In this document: positions 18,383 to 27,128 of the stretch, one piece after another
Numbering within the stretch: the stretch's first letter is position 1
Layout of the letters: every line of letters begins with the position of its first letter
Source: Paenibacillus sp. IHBB 10380
GTDB lineage: Bacteria > Bacillota > Bacilli > Paenibacillales > Paenibacillaceae
Assembly: GCF_000949425.1 (NCBI RefSeq)
Contig: NZ_CP010976.1
Span: 1,860,001 to 1,924,000 of the forward strand
Reading direction: 5' to 3'
Length of the DNA stretch: 64,000 bases
The notes under the pieces: generated by a model
Databases searched by the model: none
Told to the model about the DNA's origin: nothing
Seen by the model: the letters and a program-made list of their open reading frames with translations, nothing else
Translations under genes and position numbers: made by a program

Positions 18383-18969
18383 ATGATAATCATTATCATA
18401 TTGCGTTACAATGTTCAATCCACAAGTATGGTCTTTCTGCCTTTAGGCATCGGTTATTTCTTAACTTCCTTGGTATCGTCTCGCATTGTCAGCAGATGGG
18501 GGATGGTTGTGCTGAAAATAGGTGCGCTGGTGATGGGGGGCTGCAGCATGTTACTCATTGGGTCGCTGCATGTTGTGATGCAATGAATATGCTGCATTTC
18601 CGAAATATATTGATATTATTAATATATGGTTTCGGTCTCGGTATGATCACTACGCCGCTTGTCAACGTCGTTCTCAGCGTAGTACCAATGAAGGATGCTG
18701 GGACGGGTTCGGGCTTGTTTACTACATTTATGTATTTGGCAAATTCCTTAGGGGTGGCGTTGATCAGTATATTGTTCTCTGTCTCGTTGGGGCAATCTCT
18801 TATCGAAGCACATCTATCAGATTATGTACGGGCATTTTCCGTTTCTTTAATGGCAAGCGGAGGACTAGCTTTTGCCACGTTTGTTTGTCTTTGCTTCTTG
18901 CGAGAGCCAAAAAAATTCAAAAAAATCCATAAGTCAAACTTGGAGGTTCTGTATGAAGACATTATATGA
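18383..18969 (+). pseudogene. MFS (DHA2-type) exporter C-terminal remnant
   Basis: The reading frame starting near 18383 gives VFLPLGIGYFLTSLVSSRI and stops at 18586, while the next frame continues with MITTPLVNVVLSVVP and GLFTTFMYLANSLGVALISI to 18969. These are consecutive helices of an EmrB/QacA-like exporter, so there is a frameshift near 18575-18590 and the first half is missing. It abuts the AraC fragment, which marks a deletion junction near 18380-18400. The frame end overlaps the start of the GNAT gene. Confidence 0.75.
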
Positions 18970-19447
18970 GGTAGAATTACAATTTTACAAACCTGAAAAT
19001 TTTGAGTCTCTTAAGGCATTTATATTACCGGAAGAACAAGAACAATTTACTGCATTACCCATCGAAATGTTGGAAATAACTCACGAGCGGCACCCTATTG
19101 TAATATTGAGTAAAAATGAATTAGTGGGTTTTTTTGTATTGCATTCAAGTGCAATAGTTAAAGAATATACTGAAAATCCACACTCTATGTTGTTAACTGC
19201 ACTTTCAATAAATTACGCTCAGCAAGGTAAAGGATACGCAAAGAAAGGGATGGAGCTTTTAAAAGGCTTTGTAGATCAAGAATTTCCTGAATGTAATGAG
19301 ATCGTTTTAGCAGTAAATAAAAGGAATATCCCTGCACAAAAGCTGTATGAAAAGGTCGGATATAAGGACACGAATAGAAGAAAGATGGGGCAACTTGGAG
19401 AACAATTGATTTTAAGATTGTCTCTTTGGAATAGACCTTTTATTTAA
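18953..19447 (+). CDS. GNAT-family N-acetyltransferase
   Basis: A 164-residue acetyltransferase. The acetyl-CoA loop is seen as INYAQQGKGYAKKGM (a Q/RxxGxG/A variant), with the following NIPAQKLYEKVGYK motif. The start is ATG 18953 with TTGGAGG 7 bases upstream; a longer open frame begins inside the MFS remnant and is not credible. It may have been co-transcribed with the lost exporter. Substrate unknown. Confidence 0.88.
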   Translation: MKTLYEVELQFYKPENFESLKAFILPEEQEQFTALPIEMLEITHERHPIVILSKNELVGFFVLHSSAIVKEYTENPHSMLLTALSINYAQQGKGYAKKGMELLKGFVDQEFPECNEIVLAVNKRNIPAQKLYEKVGYKDTNRRKMGQLGEQLILRLSLWNRPFI

Positions 19448-19552
19448 AGATGAAATATATAATGCATTAATCAGAGAAGAAAGAGGTTCATATAGAGGGT
19501 ATTGGCCGGTCGTTCAACTATTTGATAAGAGCGTTTATACGTATTCCTAGGG

Positions 19553-19584
19553 TCGATTACATGTCTATGTAATCGATTTTTTTT
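19553..19584 (+). terminator. Rho-independent terminator
   Basis: TCGATTACAT and ATGTAATCGA form a 10-bp stem with a GTCT loop, followed by eight T. It ends the acetyltransferase gene. Confidence 0.87.
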
Positions 19585-19799
19585 GCTTCGCTATTACCAG
19601 AATACGTTGCATTTTTATTATTAACATCATAATGAAAATGATATCCTCTCCTCCAGTATAACCGGATGTAGCACAAGCGCACATGATGAAGTGGATCATG
19701 GGATTCATAACACAATATAGATATCTAGCCATTTATCTATTGCTTGATATTGGATTATCGGTATAATGGAACCTGTTTTTTTGTATTTTTTGGAGAGTT

Positions 19800-19946
19800 A
19801 TGGTAACACTACATTGTACTAATGATGATCTGAGAATTCATCAGATGACACTTGAAAGACTTTATATTCCGTTTGCCCATTCGGTGATAAAGCGCCGATC
19901 TCTCATGATGAAGACTCAGACTACGGATTTTGACCGTGAAAAATAA
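19800..19946 (+). CDS. Possible 48-residue ORF or gerA-type relic
   Basis: An ATG at 19800 follows TTGGAGAG and opens a frame to TAA 19944-19946. The product ends KRRSLMMKTQTTDFDREK. It lies directly before the GerAB gene, where a GerAA-type subunit would normally end, and the basic tail could be its last remnant. The homology is not clear, so this is a weak call. Confidence 0.2.
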   Translation: MVTLHCTNDDLRIHQMTLERLYIPFAHSVIKRRSLMMKTQTTDFDREK

Positions 19947-19977
19947 ATGGGAGCGCGTCAAGAAGGAGGAGGATTCT

Positions 19978-21075
19978 GTGTTTGCCCGTACAGATGATAA
20001 GATAACAACGGCACAAACAACAGTTATAGTTAGTAGCTATATGCTTGGAACTGGGGTTCTTACTCTTCCAAGAACTTTAACTGAGAGCGTTAAGACCCCA
20101 GATGGTTGGATATCTATTATTGTGGGCGGGTTGATTATGATGCTCGCAGGAATATGTATCGTGAAACTGTGTCAGCAATTTCCTGGTAAAACCATTTATC
20201 AATTTGGGAAAGAAATTGTAGGAAGTTGGATCGGGAGTTGTTTGATTATGGTGATGATCATTTATTTTGTTACTACGTCTGCGTTGCAGATCAGAGTCAT
20301 GTCTGAAGTGATCATGTTGTATTTACTTGAAGGTACATCTCAGTGGGCAATCATTATGTCTTTCATGTGGATTGGACTGTATTTAATTACGGGTGGAATC
20401 AAACCAATCGCTCGGTTGTTTGAGATTATATTACCGATTACGGTTATTGTTTTTATAATTTGCTTGTCTTTGAGCAGCAAATTATTTGATATTGATAATT
20501 TACGTCCTGTGTTAGGAGAGGGAATCTTTCCTGTCATTAGGGGATTGAAATCAACCATACTTGCTTTTACAGGCTATGAGATCATGTTCATTCTCACGGC
20601 GGTTATGCAATATCCCAAAAAGGGTGTAAAGGCTGTGATTATAGGTACGGCAATACCCTTAGTTCTGTATGTATTTGCTTTAATTATAGCTGTTGGTGCA
20701 ATGTCTATTGATGGAGTTGTAAGAAGTACTTGGCCAACACTTGATCTTATGCGAAGTTTTGAAATTACGGGCCTCCTTTTTGAAAGATTTGAGTTCTTCT
20801 TACTTGTTATTTGGATCATGCAAATATTCGCGACATTTACGATTACTTATTATGCTGCATCGATGGGTTTGGCTCAATTGTTCAAAAAAAAAATTAAACC
20901 TATCATATACGGCTTATTGCCGATCATATTCGTCGTTGCTCTGCTACCCAAAAATATGAATGAAGTATTTGATTTTGATGATTTCGTTGGAAATAGTTCT
21001 ATCTATTTGTTCGGGTTATTACCCGTACTCCTTCTTCTAATCGCAAAAATATTCAAAAAGGGAGGTGTAAAGTAA
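19978..21075 (+). CDS. GerAB-family spore germination permease
   Basis: A 365-residue protein with ten predicted helices of the amino-acid/polyamine transporter type found in GerAB/GerKB/GerBB subunits of germinant receptors. The N-terminus ITTAQTTVIVSSYMLGTGVL and the later KSTILAFTGYEIMFIL segment are family-typical. GTG 19978 follows AAGGAGGAGG at 7 bases and gives the usual GerAB length; a TTG at 19930 is less likely. The normal A and C partners are absent, so the gene is an orphan. It supports an endospore-forming host. Confidence 0.9.
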   Translation: MFARTDDKITTAQTTVIVSSYMLGTGVLTLPRTLTESVKTPDGWISIIVGGLIMMLAGICIVKLCQQFPGKTIYQFGKEIVGSWIGSCLIMVMIIYFVTTSALQIRVMSEVIMLYLLEGTSQWAIIMSFMWIGLYLITGGIKPIARLFEIILPITVIVFIICLSLSSKLFDIDNLRPVLGEGIFPVIRGLKSTILAFTGYEIMFILTAVMQYPKKGVKAVIIGTAIPLVLYVFALIIAVGAMSIDGVVRSTWPTLDLMRSFEITGLLFERFEFFLLVIWIMQIFATFTITYYAASMGLAQLFKKKIKPIIYGLLPIIFVVALLPKNMNEVFDFDDFVGNSSIYLFGLLPVLLLLIAKIFKKGGVK

Positions 21076-21076
21076 G

Positions 21077-21279
21077 ATGAATAGCATGAAACCGTTATCG
21101 ATAGCATTATCAATAACCGGTAAATCATCCTAGCGGATGAAGTGGAAATCAAACTTCACAATCGCCAAATCCATAGCTATATCTTGGGTGGCGATAATCT
21201 CCGTTACGGCTTGAATCGAGGGCTCGGCTTCAGCCCCGGCGACCGTTCGGAATATATCCGGGTTCATCCAAACGTATAG
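21077..21279 (+). pseudogene. cysC: Relic of adenylylsulfate kinase cysC
   Basis: After the ATG at 21077 one frame gives ALSITGKSS, a degraded P-loop, then stops. Another frame continues with [34 protein letters not shown] and DRSEYIRV. The latter match the CysC motifs DGDNxRHGLNxDLGFS and DRxENIRR. So this is the first third of an APS kinase with at least one frameshift and altered catalytic residues (GGDN for DGDN), cut before the rest of the enzyme. It is followed by a terminator. Confidence 0.7.
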
Positions 21280-21290
21280 ATTTCTGTGAG

Positions 21291-21326
21291 AAAAGAGTCC
21301 GGCACTTAATATGCCGGGCTCTTTTC
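21291..21326. terminator. Bidirectional Rho-independent terminator
   Basis: AAAAGAGTCCGGCA pairs with TGCCGGGCTCTTTT (one G-T or mismatch position) around a 7-base loop. Confidence 0.85.
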
Positions 21327-21534
21327 TTCGATATTCGTATTTTTTCTGATTACGAAATCTTACAGATACTTTGGAATTGATTGTATCGATTCATTTACGA
21401 CAATATCTCTATGAATAATTTATTTTTCGTGATATATTTTACCAATCGAGGAGGGAGGGTATGTATAATAAGGTATTAAATGTATTTACATATATTAAAT
21501 ATTACGATTAAAGAAAAGAGGAAGATGACGAAAC

Positions 21535-23127
21535 ATGAAAAAATTAGGAATACTTATTTTAGCGACAGCGATAGGATTAGGTTTCAGTAACAACGTATTC
21601 ATCCCGGCTGCGGTAGCAGCCCAATCGACTCCAACCACTGTACTGAAAAACTTGGCTGTAAGCGGGACGGCAACGGCTAGTGGAGAGATTGGATCACACC
21701 AAGGGAAGGATAAGGCGTTCGACCAGTCCATTTTTTCGAAATGGTTATCATTAAATTCCCCAGCATGGCTGCAATATGAGTTCACTACTGAGAATATCGT
21801 TACTTCGTACTCCATTACATCCGCAGAGGATGAACCTTATAGAGACCCGAAAAGCTGGGTATTAAAAGGCTCCAATGACGGGTCTATCTGGACTGTGCTG
21901 GATACACAGCAGAATCAAAGCTTTTCCTCCCGACATCAAACCAAAACCTATTCATTTACGAATACAACTGCTTATAAATTTGTGAAGTTTGATGACTTTA
22001 CTAATCAGTACGGAAGCGGCATGCTGCAGTTGTCCGAAGTCAAACTATTCGATGGCAGCGTACAGACATGGAACACGATCAAGCCTACGGTTACGGGTAG
22101 CGGAGAAAATGCGCCTACCGATATCAAAGCGAACTTGGTGGACGGGACAAGCGTTACCAAATGGCTAACTTATGACAATACCGCTTGGCTTCAGTTCGAC
22201 TTCGGCGAGCAGGTGACGATCGATGGTTACGCACTTACGGCGGCTAACAATACGCCCCAAGGTGATCCGAAGAGCTGGGTCCTGCAGGGGTCCAATGATA
22301 ATACTAACTGGACGACTCTAGACACGAAAAGCGATGAGACTTTCAAAGTTCGGCATCAGCGTAATCATTATATTCTGAATAACAATACTACGGCTTTTCA
22401 ATATTACAGGCTTAACAATTTGAAGAATCATAGCGGCTATGTCTTGCAATTGGGTGAAGTTGAATTTTCACGTACAAATGATATGTGGCATGATGTGAAC
22501 CCGGTCATCGAAGTACAAAATCTTGATTCAGCAGGCTACGGAAGTTTATTCGATCAAGCTCTTCCCAATGCCGAAGAAGATATATTGGTGATCATACGTA
22601 AAGTAAACGAAATGTTATATAATAATTCTACAGAGTCGTCTAGCGTAAAGAAAATCCTGGTGACCATTGATGATGTCCCTGGGGTTGCTTGGATTTCGGG
22701 AGACAGTGAGCTGAAGACGCTCGGCATAAGTTCACAGTATCTAGGTAGCTTCGTAGCTAGTCCCACAAAATCAATGCGCGAGGAAATTATCGGCATCCTT
22801 TACCATGAATTGGGTCATGCTTATCAATATAGTGGACTTGATGTGGAAGCTATAGCTGATAGCCTACGCTATGTAGTGGGTTACCATGACCGTTACACCG
22901 CCACCAAGGGTGGAACTTGGCAGAATAACGGAACAGCGAACTTTATTCGCTGGATTGAGGATACCAAAAAAAGAGGGTTCATTCGTGAACTGAATGCGAC
23001 TCTGATGCCTTACGGACTCGTGGACCCGAATCAAGTTCAATTGTGGAAAGAAAGTCAATTTCAATTGATTACCGGAACAGACGTGAATACGCTCTGGACT
23101 CAATATCAAGCGACACTTCCTAATTAA
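21535..23127 (+). CDS. Secreted metallopeptidase: two discoidin domains plus BSP domain
   Basis: The 530-residue protein has a signal peptide (1-29, cleavage AVAA-Q), two F5/8 type C (discoidin) carbohydrate-binding domains (about 40-175 and 185-320; both contain GS..G/D..SKW or TKWL and DPKSWVL.GSND) and a C-terminal basic secretory protein (BSP) domain (about 330-525). H424, E425 and H428 form a zincin motif HELGH, followed by EAIADSLRYVVGYH and FIRWIEDTKKRGF, as in plant and bacterial BSP peptidases. It is likely exported and anchored to polysaccharide by the discoidin domains, acting on an extracellular protein. AAGAGGAAG precedes the ATG. It has no operon partners. Confidence 0.9.
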   Translation: MKKLGILILATAIGLGFSNNVFIPAAVAAQSTPTTVLKNLAVSGTATASGEIGSHQGKDKAFDQSIFSKWLSLNSPAWLQYEFTTENIVTSYSITSAEDEPYRDPKSWVLKGSNDGSIWTVLDTQQNQSFSSRHQTKTYSFTNTTAYKFVKFDDFTNQYGSGMLQLSEVKLFDGSVQTWNTIKPTVTGSGENAPTDIKANLVDGTSVTKWLTYDNTAWLQFDFGEQVTIDGYALTAANNTPQGDPKSWVLQGSNDNTNWTTLDTKSDETFKVRHQRNHYILNNNTTAFQYYRLNNLKNHSGYVLQLGEVEFSRTNDMWHDVNPVIEVQNLDSAGYGSLFDQALPNAEEDILVIIRKVNEMLYNNSTESSSVKKILVTIDDVPGVAWISGDSELKTLGISSQYLGSFVASPTKSMREEIIGILYHELGHAYQYSGLDVEAIADSLRYVVGYHDRYTATKGGTWQNNGTANFIRWIEDTKKRGFIRELNATLMPYGLVDPNQVQLWKESQFQLITGTDVNTLWTQYQATLPN

Positions 23128-23228
23128 TAAAGCTGAGCCTAAAGTAACCCTGACTCATCAATCTAGAACACCCTATGCTTCGAGATTAGATAATAGAATA
23201 ATGTTGTAACGAATCTACTACGAGTAAG

Positions 23229-23264
23229 CAGCGCGTGCCGATACACAATCGGTGCGCGCTGTTT
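23229..23264. terminator. Rho-independent terminator
   Basis: CAGCGCGTGCCGAT pairs with ATCGGTGCGCGCTG (one mismatch) around ACACA, followed by TTTGAGTTT. It ends the metallopeptidase gene. Confidence 0.75.
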
Positions 23265-23524
23265 GAGTTTAGCTGAAACCGTTGCGGATTGAGGTATGAC
23301 TAATTCCGTATAGAACAAGCTCCATTTATGGAATATAGAAAAAGCCCATGGGATCAGCGTCCGTAGAAAAAAAGCAAAGCCTCGATCATTCCGGAGCTTT
23401 GCCGACAATTATTCTGCCTCTTTCAAGAGAGGAGGAATATATAATTTTCTTTTACTCACACAGGCAATATTTCCCTAATGCTTTCGCGCCCCTTTTTCAA
23501 TAAAGCTTACATCGCCGGCAACTT

Positions 23525-23638
23525 GTAGGGATTGTCGAAGCAGTTCAGAAGGGTAAGTTGAGCGAGGCACAGCTTGATAAAGTCGCTCGCCGTATTCTTG
23601 ATCTTGTACGTAAAACAATCGAAACAGTTATGCTGTAA
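23525..23638 (+). pseudogene. Fragment of a family 3 glycoside hydrolase
   Basis: An open frame without a start encodes GIVEAVQKGKLSEAQLDKVA followed by RRILDLVRK and a stop at 23636-23638. This is the conserved helix at the end of the GH3 N-terminal barrel (AVxxGxLsEaxLDxavrRIL). The catalytic domain upstream and the C-terminal domain are missing, so only a short remnant of a beta-glucosidase-like gene is left. Confidence 0.6.
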
Positions 23639-23654
23639 CTTTAACTACATCTAT

Positions 23655-24113
23655 TTAACTCAGCAGGTTTAAGTTTGCTTCTTCAAGCGAAGGTATAAGA
23701 AATTTATGATCAATAGGCGATGACATCACGATTAGAATCGTGTAGGTCCCGTATTTATCACATTGATTTCCGAACTCCTCGAGGGCACGTGTGGATTCGG
23801 TTATTACTTTCAATAAGTAGTTGTGTTCTCCACTTATACGGTAGCATTCGACGACATCGGGAGCTGAGCGGCAGAAATCAAGGAATGCGTTACAATCCCT
23901 TGAATGAAACAACATGTAGGCAGCAGCATGTTTCCCAATTTTTTCAGGGGAAATTATGGTGCGATACTCGCTGATGATCCCTTTTTCCTCCATGCGCCTA
24001 ACTCTTTCCGTAACTGCGGGTTGTGATAAACCGACACATTTTCCTAGTTCCGTCATAGAAATTCTCGCTTGGCTTTGAAGGTGGAAAAGGATTTGCTTAT
24101 CAACGTGGTCCAT
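23655..24113 (-). CDS. Lrp/AsnC-family transcriptional regulator
   Basis: A 152-residue regulator with an N-terminal HTH (about 2-55; ISMTELGKCVGLSQPAVTERV) and a C-terminal RAM ligand domain. It is divergent from the serine hydrolase at 24286, separated by 172 AT-rich bases, so it probably controls that gene or the MFS gene after it. Ligand unknown; Lrp-family members usually sense amino acids. Confidence 0.92.
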   Translation of the reverse strand: MDHVDKQILFHLQSQARISMTELGKCVGLSQPAVTERVRRMEEKGIISEYRTIISPEKIGKHAAAYMLFHSRDCNAFLDFCRSAPDVVECYRISGEHNYLLKVITESTRALEEFGNQCDKYGTYTILIVMSSPIDHKFLIPSLEEANLNLLS

Positions 24114-24285
24114 CGAAATCGACTCCTTTAAATTTAAAGTATTCCTTATAAACTAGCTTGTAATTAATCGTTTCAAGGCTAATTTAACTTAGTTACCTTA
24201 TGTAATCAAGATAACTTATTTTATATAATAAACTTACAATAGTAAAGTGTTCAAGGCTTTAACTATTTCGAAAGGATGAAGACTG

Positions 24286-25461
24286 TTGAGTATGTTGTAT
24301 TCAAACAAAGTTAATTCAGAATGTTTACCAGGTCGCATCGATGAGGTAATCGATCGAACGCTTGCCGACAAGCGGTTGGTCGGGGCTGTCATTAAAGTGG
24401 CGATAGATGGGGTACTGGTTTATAGCCGCGCTGCTGGTCTTGCCGACCGCGAGATGAACCGGCTCATGCGAGAAGATGCCTTATTCCGGCTCGCCTCGGT
24501 TACCAAACCTATCGTTTCAACGGCTGCGCTAGTACTAGTTGCACAAGGTCGCCTACAGCTGGACGACCGCGTTGATCGTTGGCTTCCAGAGTTTCGGCCA
24601 CGTTTGCAGAACGGCGAGTTCGCGACATTGACGATTCGTCACTTGATGACGCACACCGCGGGTCTGTCTTACCGATTCTTTCAAGAAGAGAATGGTTCAT
24701 ATCAGCAAGCAGGGGTATCGGATGGTATGGATCAGCCTGGCATCACGTTGGAAGAGAACCTGCGTCGTCTAGCCTCTGTACCGCTCCTTTATACGCCAGG
24801 CACCGAGTGGAAATATTCTATCGCGACAGATGTGCTTGGAGCAGTAATTGAAAAGGTCACAGAAACACCGCTCAGCGAGGCCGTACATTCGCTGGTGACA
24901 AAGCCGCTTGGCATGAGCGACACCGGTTTTATTGCAGCCGATCCAGAACGACTGGCCACTTCCTATGCCAATGATGTACCAGAGCCACGGCCTATACATG
25001 ATCCCGACAGTATTGCCTTTTTGGAGGGCACGGCGGGCTTCCAGCTTGCTCCTGGCCGGGCACTTGACGACACTGCCTATCCTTCTGGGGGAGCTGGCAT
25101 GGTCGGCAGCGCCGGGGACTTTTTACAACTGCTGGAAACATTACGCAAGGGCGGAGCACCCCTGCTGCCCGAGTCTATGGTTCGTGAAATGACTACCAAC
25201 CAGATCGGTGTTCTGCCAATGGCCTTTTGGCCAGGGCGAGGCTTCGGGCTAGGTATTACTCTGCTCAAGGATCCTGTCGCCGCAGATACTCCGGAATCCC
25301 CGGGTACATGGCGCATGGGTGGCACCTATGGTCATTCATGGTTCGTCGATCCTAAGCAGCGGCTCAGCGTCGTGGCGTTCACCAATACCGCACTGGAAGG
25401 CATGTCGGGTCAGTTTACTGTTGACCTTTGTGAAGCCATTTATGACAGGATCAAGAAATAG
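24286..25461 (+). CDS. Serine hydrolase, EstB/class C beta-lactamase family
   Basis: A 391-residue protein with S71-V-T-K74 in LASVTKPIVS, a YSIATDVLGAVIEK segment in the second-motif position, and a late GGTYGHSWFVDP segment. No signal peptide. The length and motifs fit the EstB-like esterases of the beta-lactamase superfamily. TTG 24286 after AAAGGATGA is taken as start; ATG 24292 is possible. The gene is GC-richer than most neighbours, as is the following MFS gene, which suggests these two arrived together. The Lrp gene opposite is a likely regulator. Confidence 0.9.
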   Translation: MSMLYSNKVNSECLPGRIDEVIDRTLADKRLVGAVIKVAIDGVLVYSRAAGLADREMNRLMREDALFRLASVTKPIVSTAALVLVAQGRLQLDDRVDRWLPEFRPRLQNGEFATLTIRHLMTHTAGLSYRFFQEENGSYQQAGVSDGMDQPGITLEENLRRLASVPLLYTPGTEWKYSIATDVLGAVIEKVTETPLSEAVHSLVTKPLGMSDTGFIAADPERLATSYANDVPEPRPIHDPDSIAFLEGTAGFQLAPGRALDDTAYPSGGAGMVGSAGDFLQLLETLRKGGAPLLPESMVREMTTNQIGVLPMAFWPGRGFGLGITLLKDPVAADTPESPGTWRMGGTYGHSWFVDPKQRLSVVAFTNTALEGMSGQFTVDLCEAIYDRIKK

Positions 25462-25628
25462 AGAACGAACACAAGAGCCTTGATCCGGCATGAGCCGGCC
25501 AAGGCTCTCTGTGTAGTAAGATACTGTGAACATTAGACCTTCAGTACGTCACTTCATTCTATTAGGCGATTAATCGCATTGCAGTGGATCATGTAATCTA
25601 CAATTTATACAAGAGAGGTGCTTCTGAA

Positions 25629-26836
25629 ATGAGCCAAAACATAACTTCTGTCACACAGAGTGCCTCCAGCACTCCCTCTTCTGAACGCCTCCCATGGGCT
25701 GGATTACTCGCCCTTGCTATGACGGGGTTTATCTGTATTCTTACCGAAACGATTCCAGCCGGCTTGTTGCTCCAAATAGGTGATGGGCTTGGAGTCTCTG
25801 AGGCCCTTGCGGGTCAACTTGTCACCTTGTACGCCCTTGGTTCACTGTTGGCCGCGATTCCCTTAACCACTGCGACGCGCGGTTGGCGGCGGCGACCATT
25901 GCTACTAATGTGCATCCTTGGTTTTCTCGTATTCAACACGGTTACCACTCTTTCTTCCAATTATACACTGACGCTGGTAGCTCGGTTCTTCGCGGGCGTA
26001 TCCGCTGGTGTCTTATGGGGTATGATAGCAGGCTATGCCCGGCGCATGGTGCCGGAGTCACTCAAGGGACGAGCTATGGCGGTGGCGATGGTTGGTACGC
26101 CCCTCGCCCTGGCACTCGGTGTCCCCGCTGGAACACTTATCGGTGCCCTTGTGGGCTGGCGCGCTGTCTTCGGGATCATGTCGCTTCTGGCTCTGATGCT
26201 GGTCGCTTGGGTGCTTTGGAAGCTACCGGACTATCCAGGAGAGGCACCCGATAAACGGCTCCCTCTCTACAAGGTCTTTGTTATTCCGGGAGTGCGGCCG
26301 GTACTGTTTGTCGTTCTGACTTGGGTGCTAGCACATAACATCCTGTATACCTATATTGCACCGTTTCTTGCTCAGACTGGGCTTACCCAGCGCGTTGACT
26401 TGGTACTGCTTAATTTCGGTATTACAGCGCTTGTTGGCATCTGGGTCATCGGTGTTTTGATCGACCGCAAACTGCGTCTATTGGTTCTTATCAGCCTCAC
26501 TGCTTTCGCCCTGGCATCCGTTGCACTAAGCATAAGTAGCAGCCAGCCCGTCGTGATCTACCTAGTGGTTGCTGTGTGGGGGTTGACGTTCGGGGGCGCG
26601 GCGACTTTGCTACAGACAGCAGTTGCTGAAGCTGCTGGCGAGAGTGCAGATGTGGCTCAGTCGATGCTGGTGACGGCATGGAACCTAGCCATCGGGGGGG
26701 CGGTGTGATGGGCGGGATTCTTATAGAAACACTTGGTGTCGGCTCCTTCCCGTGGGTATTGTTTATTCTACTGATCTTTGCACTACTAGTAGCGTGGCGA
26801 GCTAGAGAATACGGATTTCCTTCAAAGAGGCGTTGA
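25629..26836 (+). pseudogene. MFS transporter with frameshift in a G tract
   Basis: The first frame (25629-26708) gives 12-helix MFS residues of the AraJ/NepI drug or sugar efflux type, with GFICILTETIPAGLLLQIGD and RFFAGVSAGVLWGMIAGYAR. It stops at 26708 just after a run of seven G (26694-26700). The adjacent frame continues with GGILIETLGVGSFPWVLFIL and ends SKRR at 26836, which is the missing last helix. Loss of one G or gain of two explains it. Either a recent mutation, phase variation or a sequencing error. The start is ATG 25629 after AGAGGTG. Confidence 0.8.
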
Positions 26837-26900
26837 GGCACACAAACTTGCAATGACATAATAATCAGCTGTTAACGGTAGTTGAATAAGAAATTAAAAA

Positions 26901-26952
26901 AATAAGCCAGTAGTACATATTGGTCATGTATAATATGTACTACTGGCTTATT
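26901..26952. terminator. Long bidirectional terminator
   Basis: A perfect 21-bp stem (AATAAGCCAGTAGTACATATT and its complement split across a 10-base loop), with A and T tracts on both sides. Confidence 0.85.
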
Positions 26953-27128
26953 TATATTAGATTTTTAAAATTAGCTCTTGATAAACCTTTATCGCCTTAA
27001 TTCATGAATGATTTGTCGAGTACATAAAAGGGCGCCCACGATGTGTAGAGAGGTATAATAAATTTGCAGGAGTTAACCCTAAAAGGGGCACCTAATATAC
27101 AAAAAGAGCAAAGGAAAAGGGAGATACG

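Noticed and set aside
18383..18586. Separate 67-residue membrane protein
   Set aside because: It continues in the next frame as an MFS exporter, so it is part of a pseudogene.
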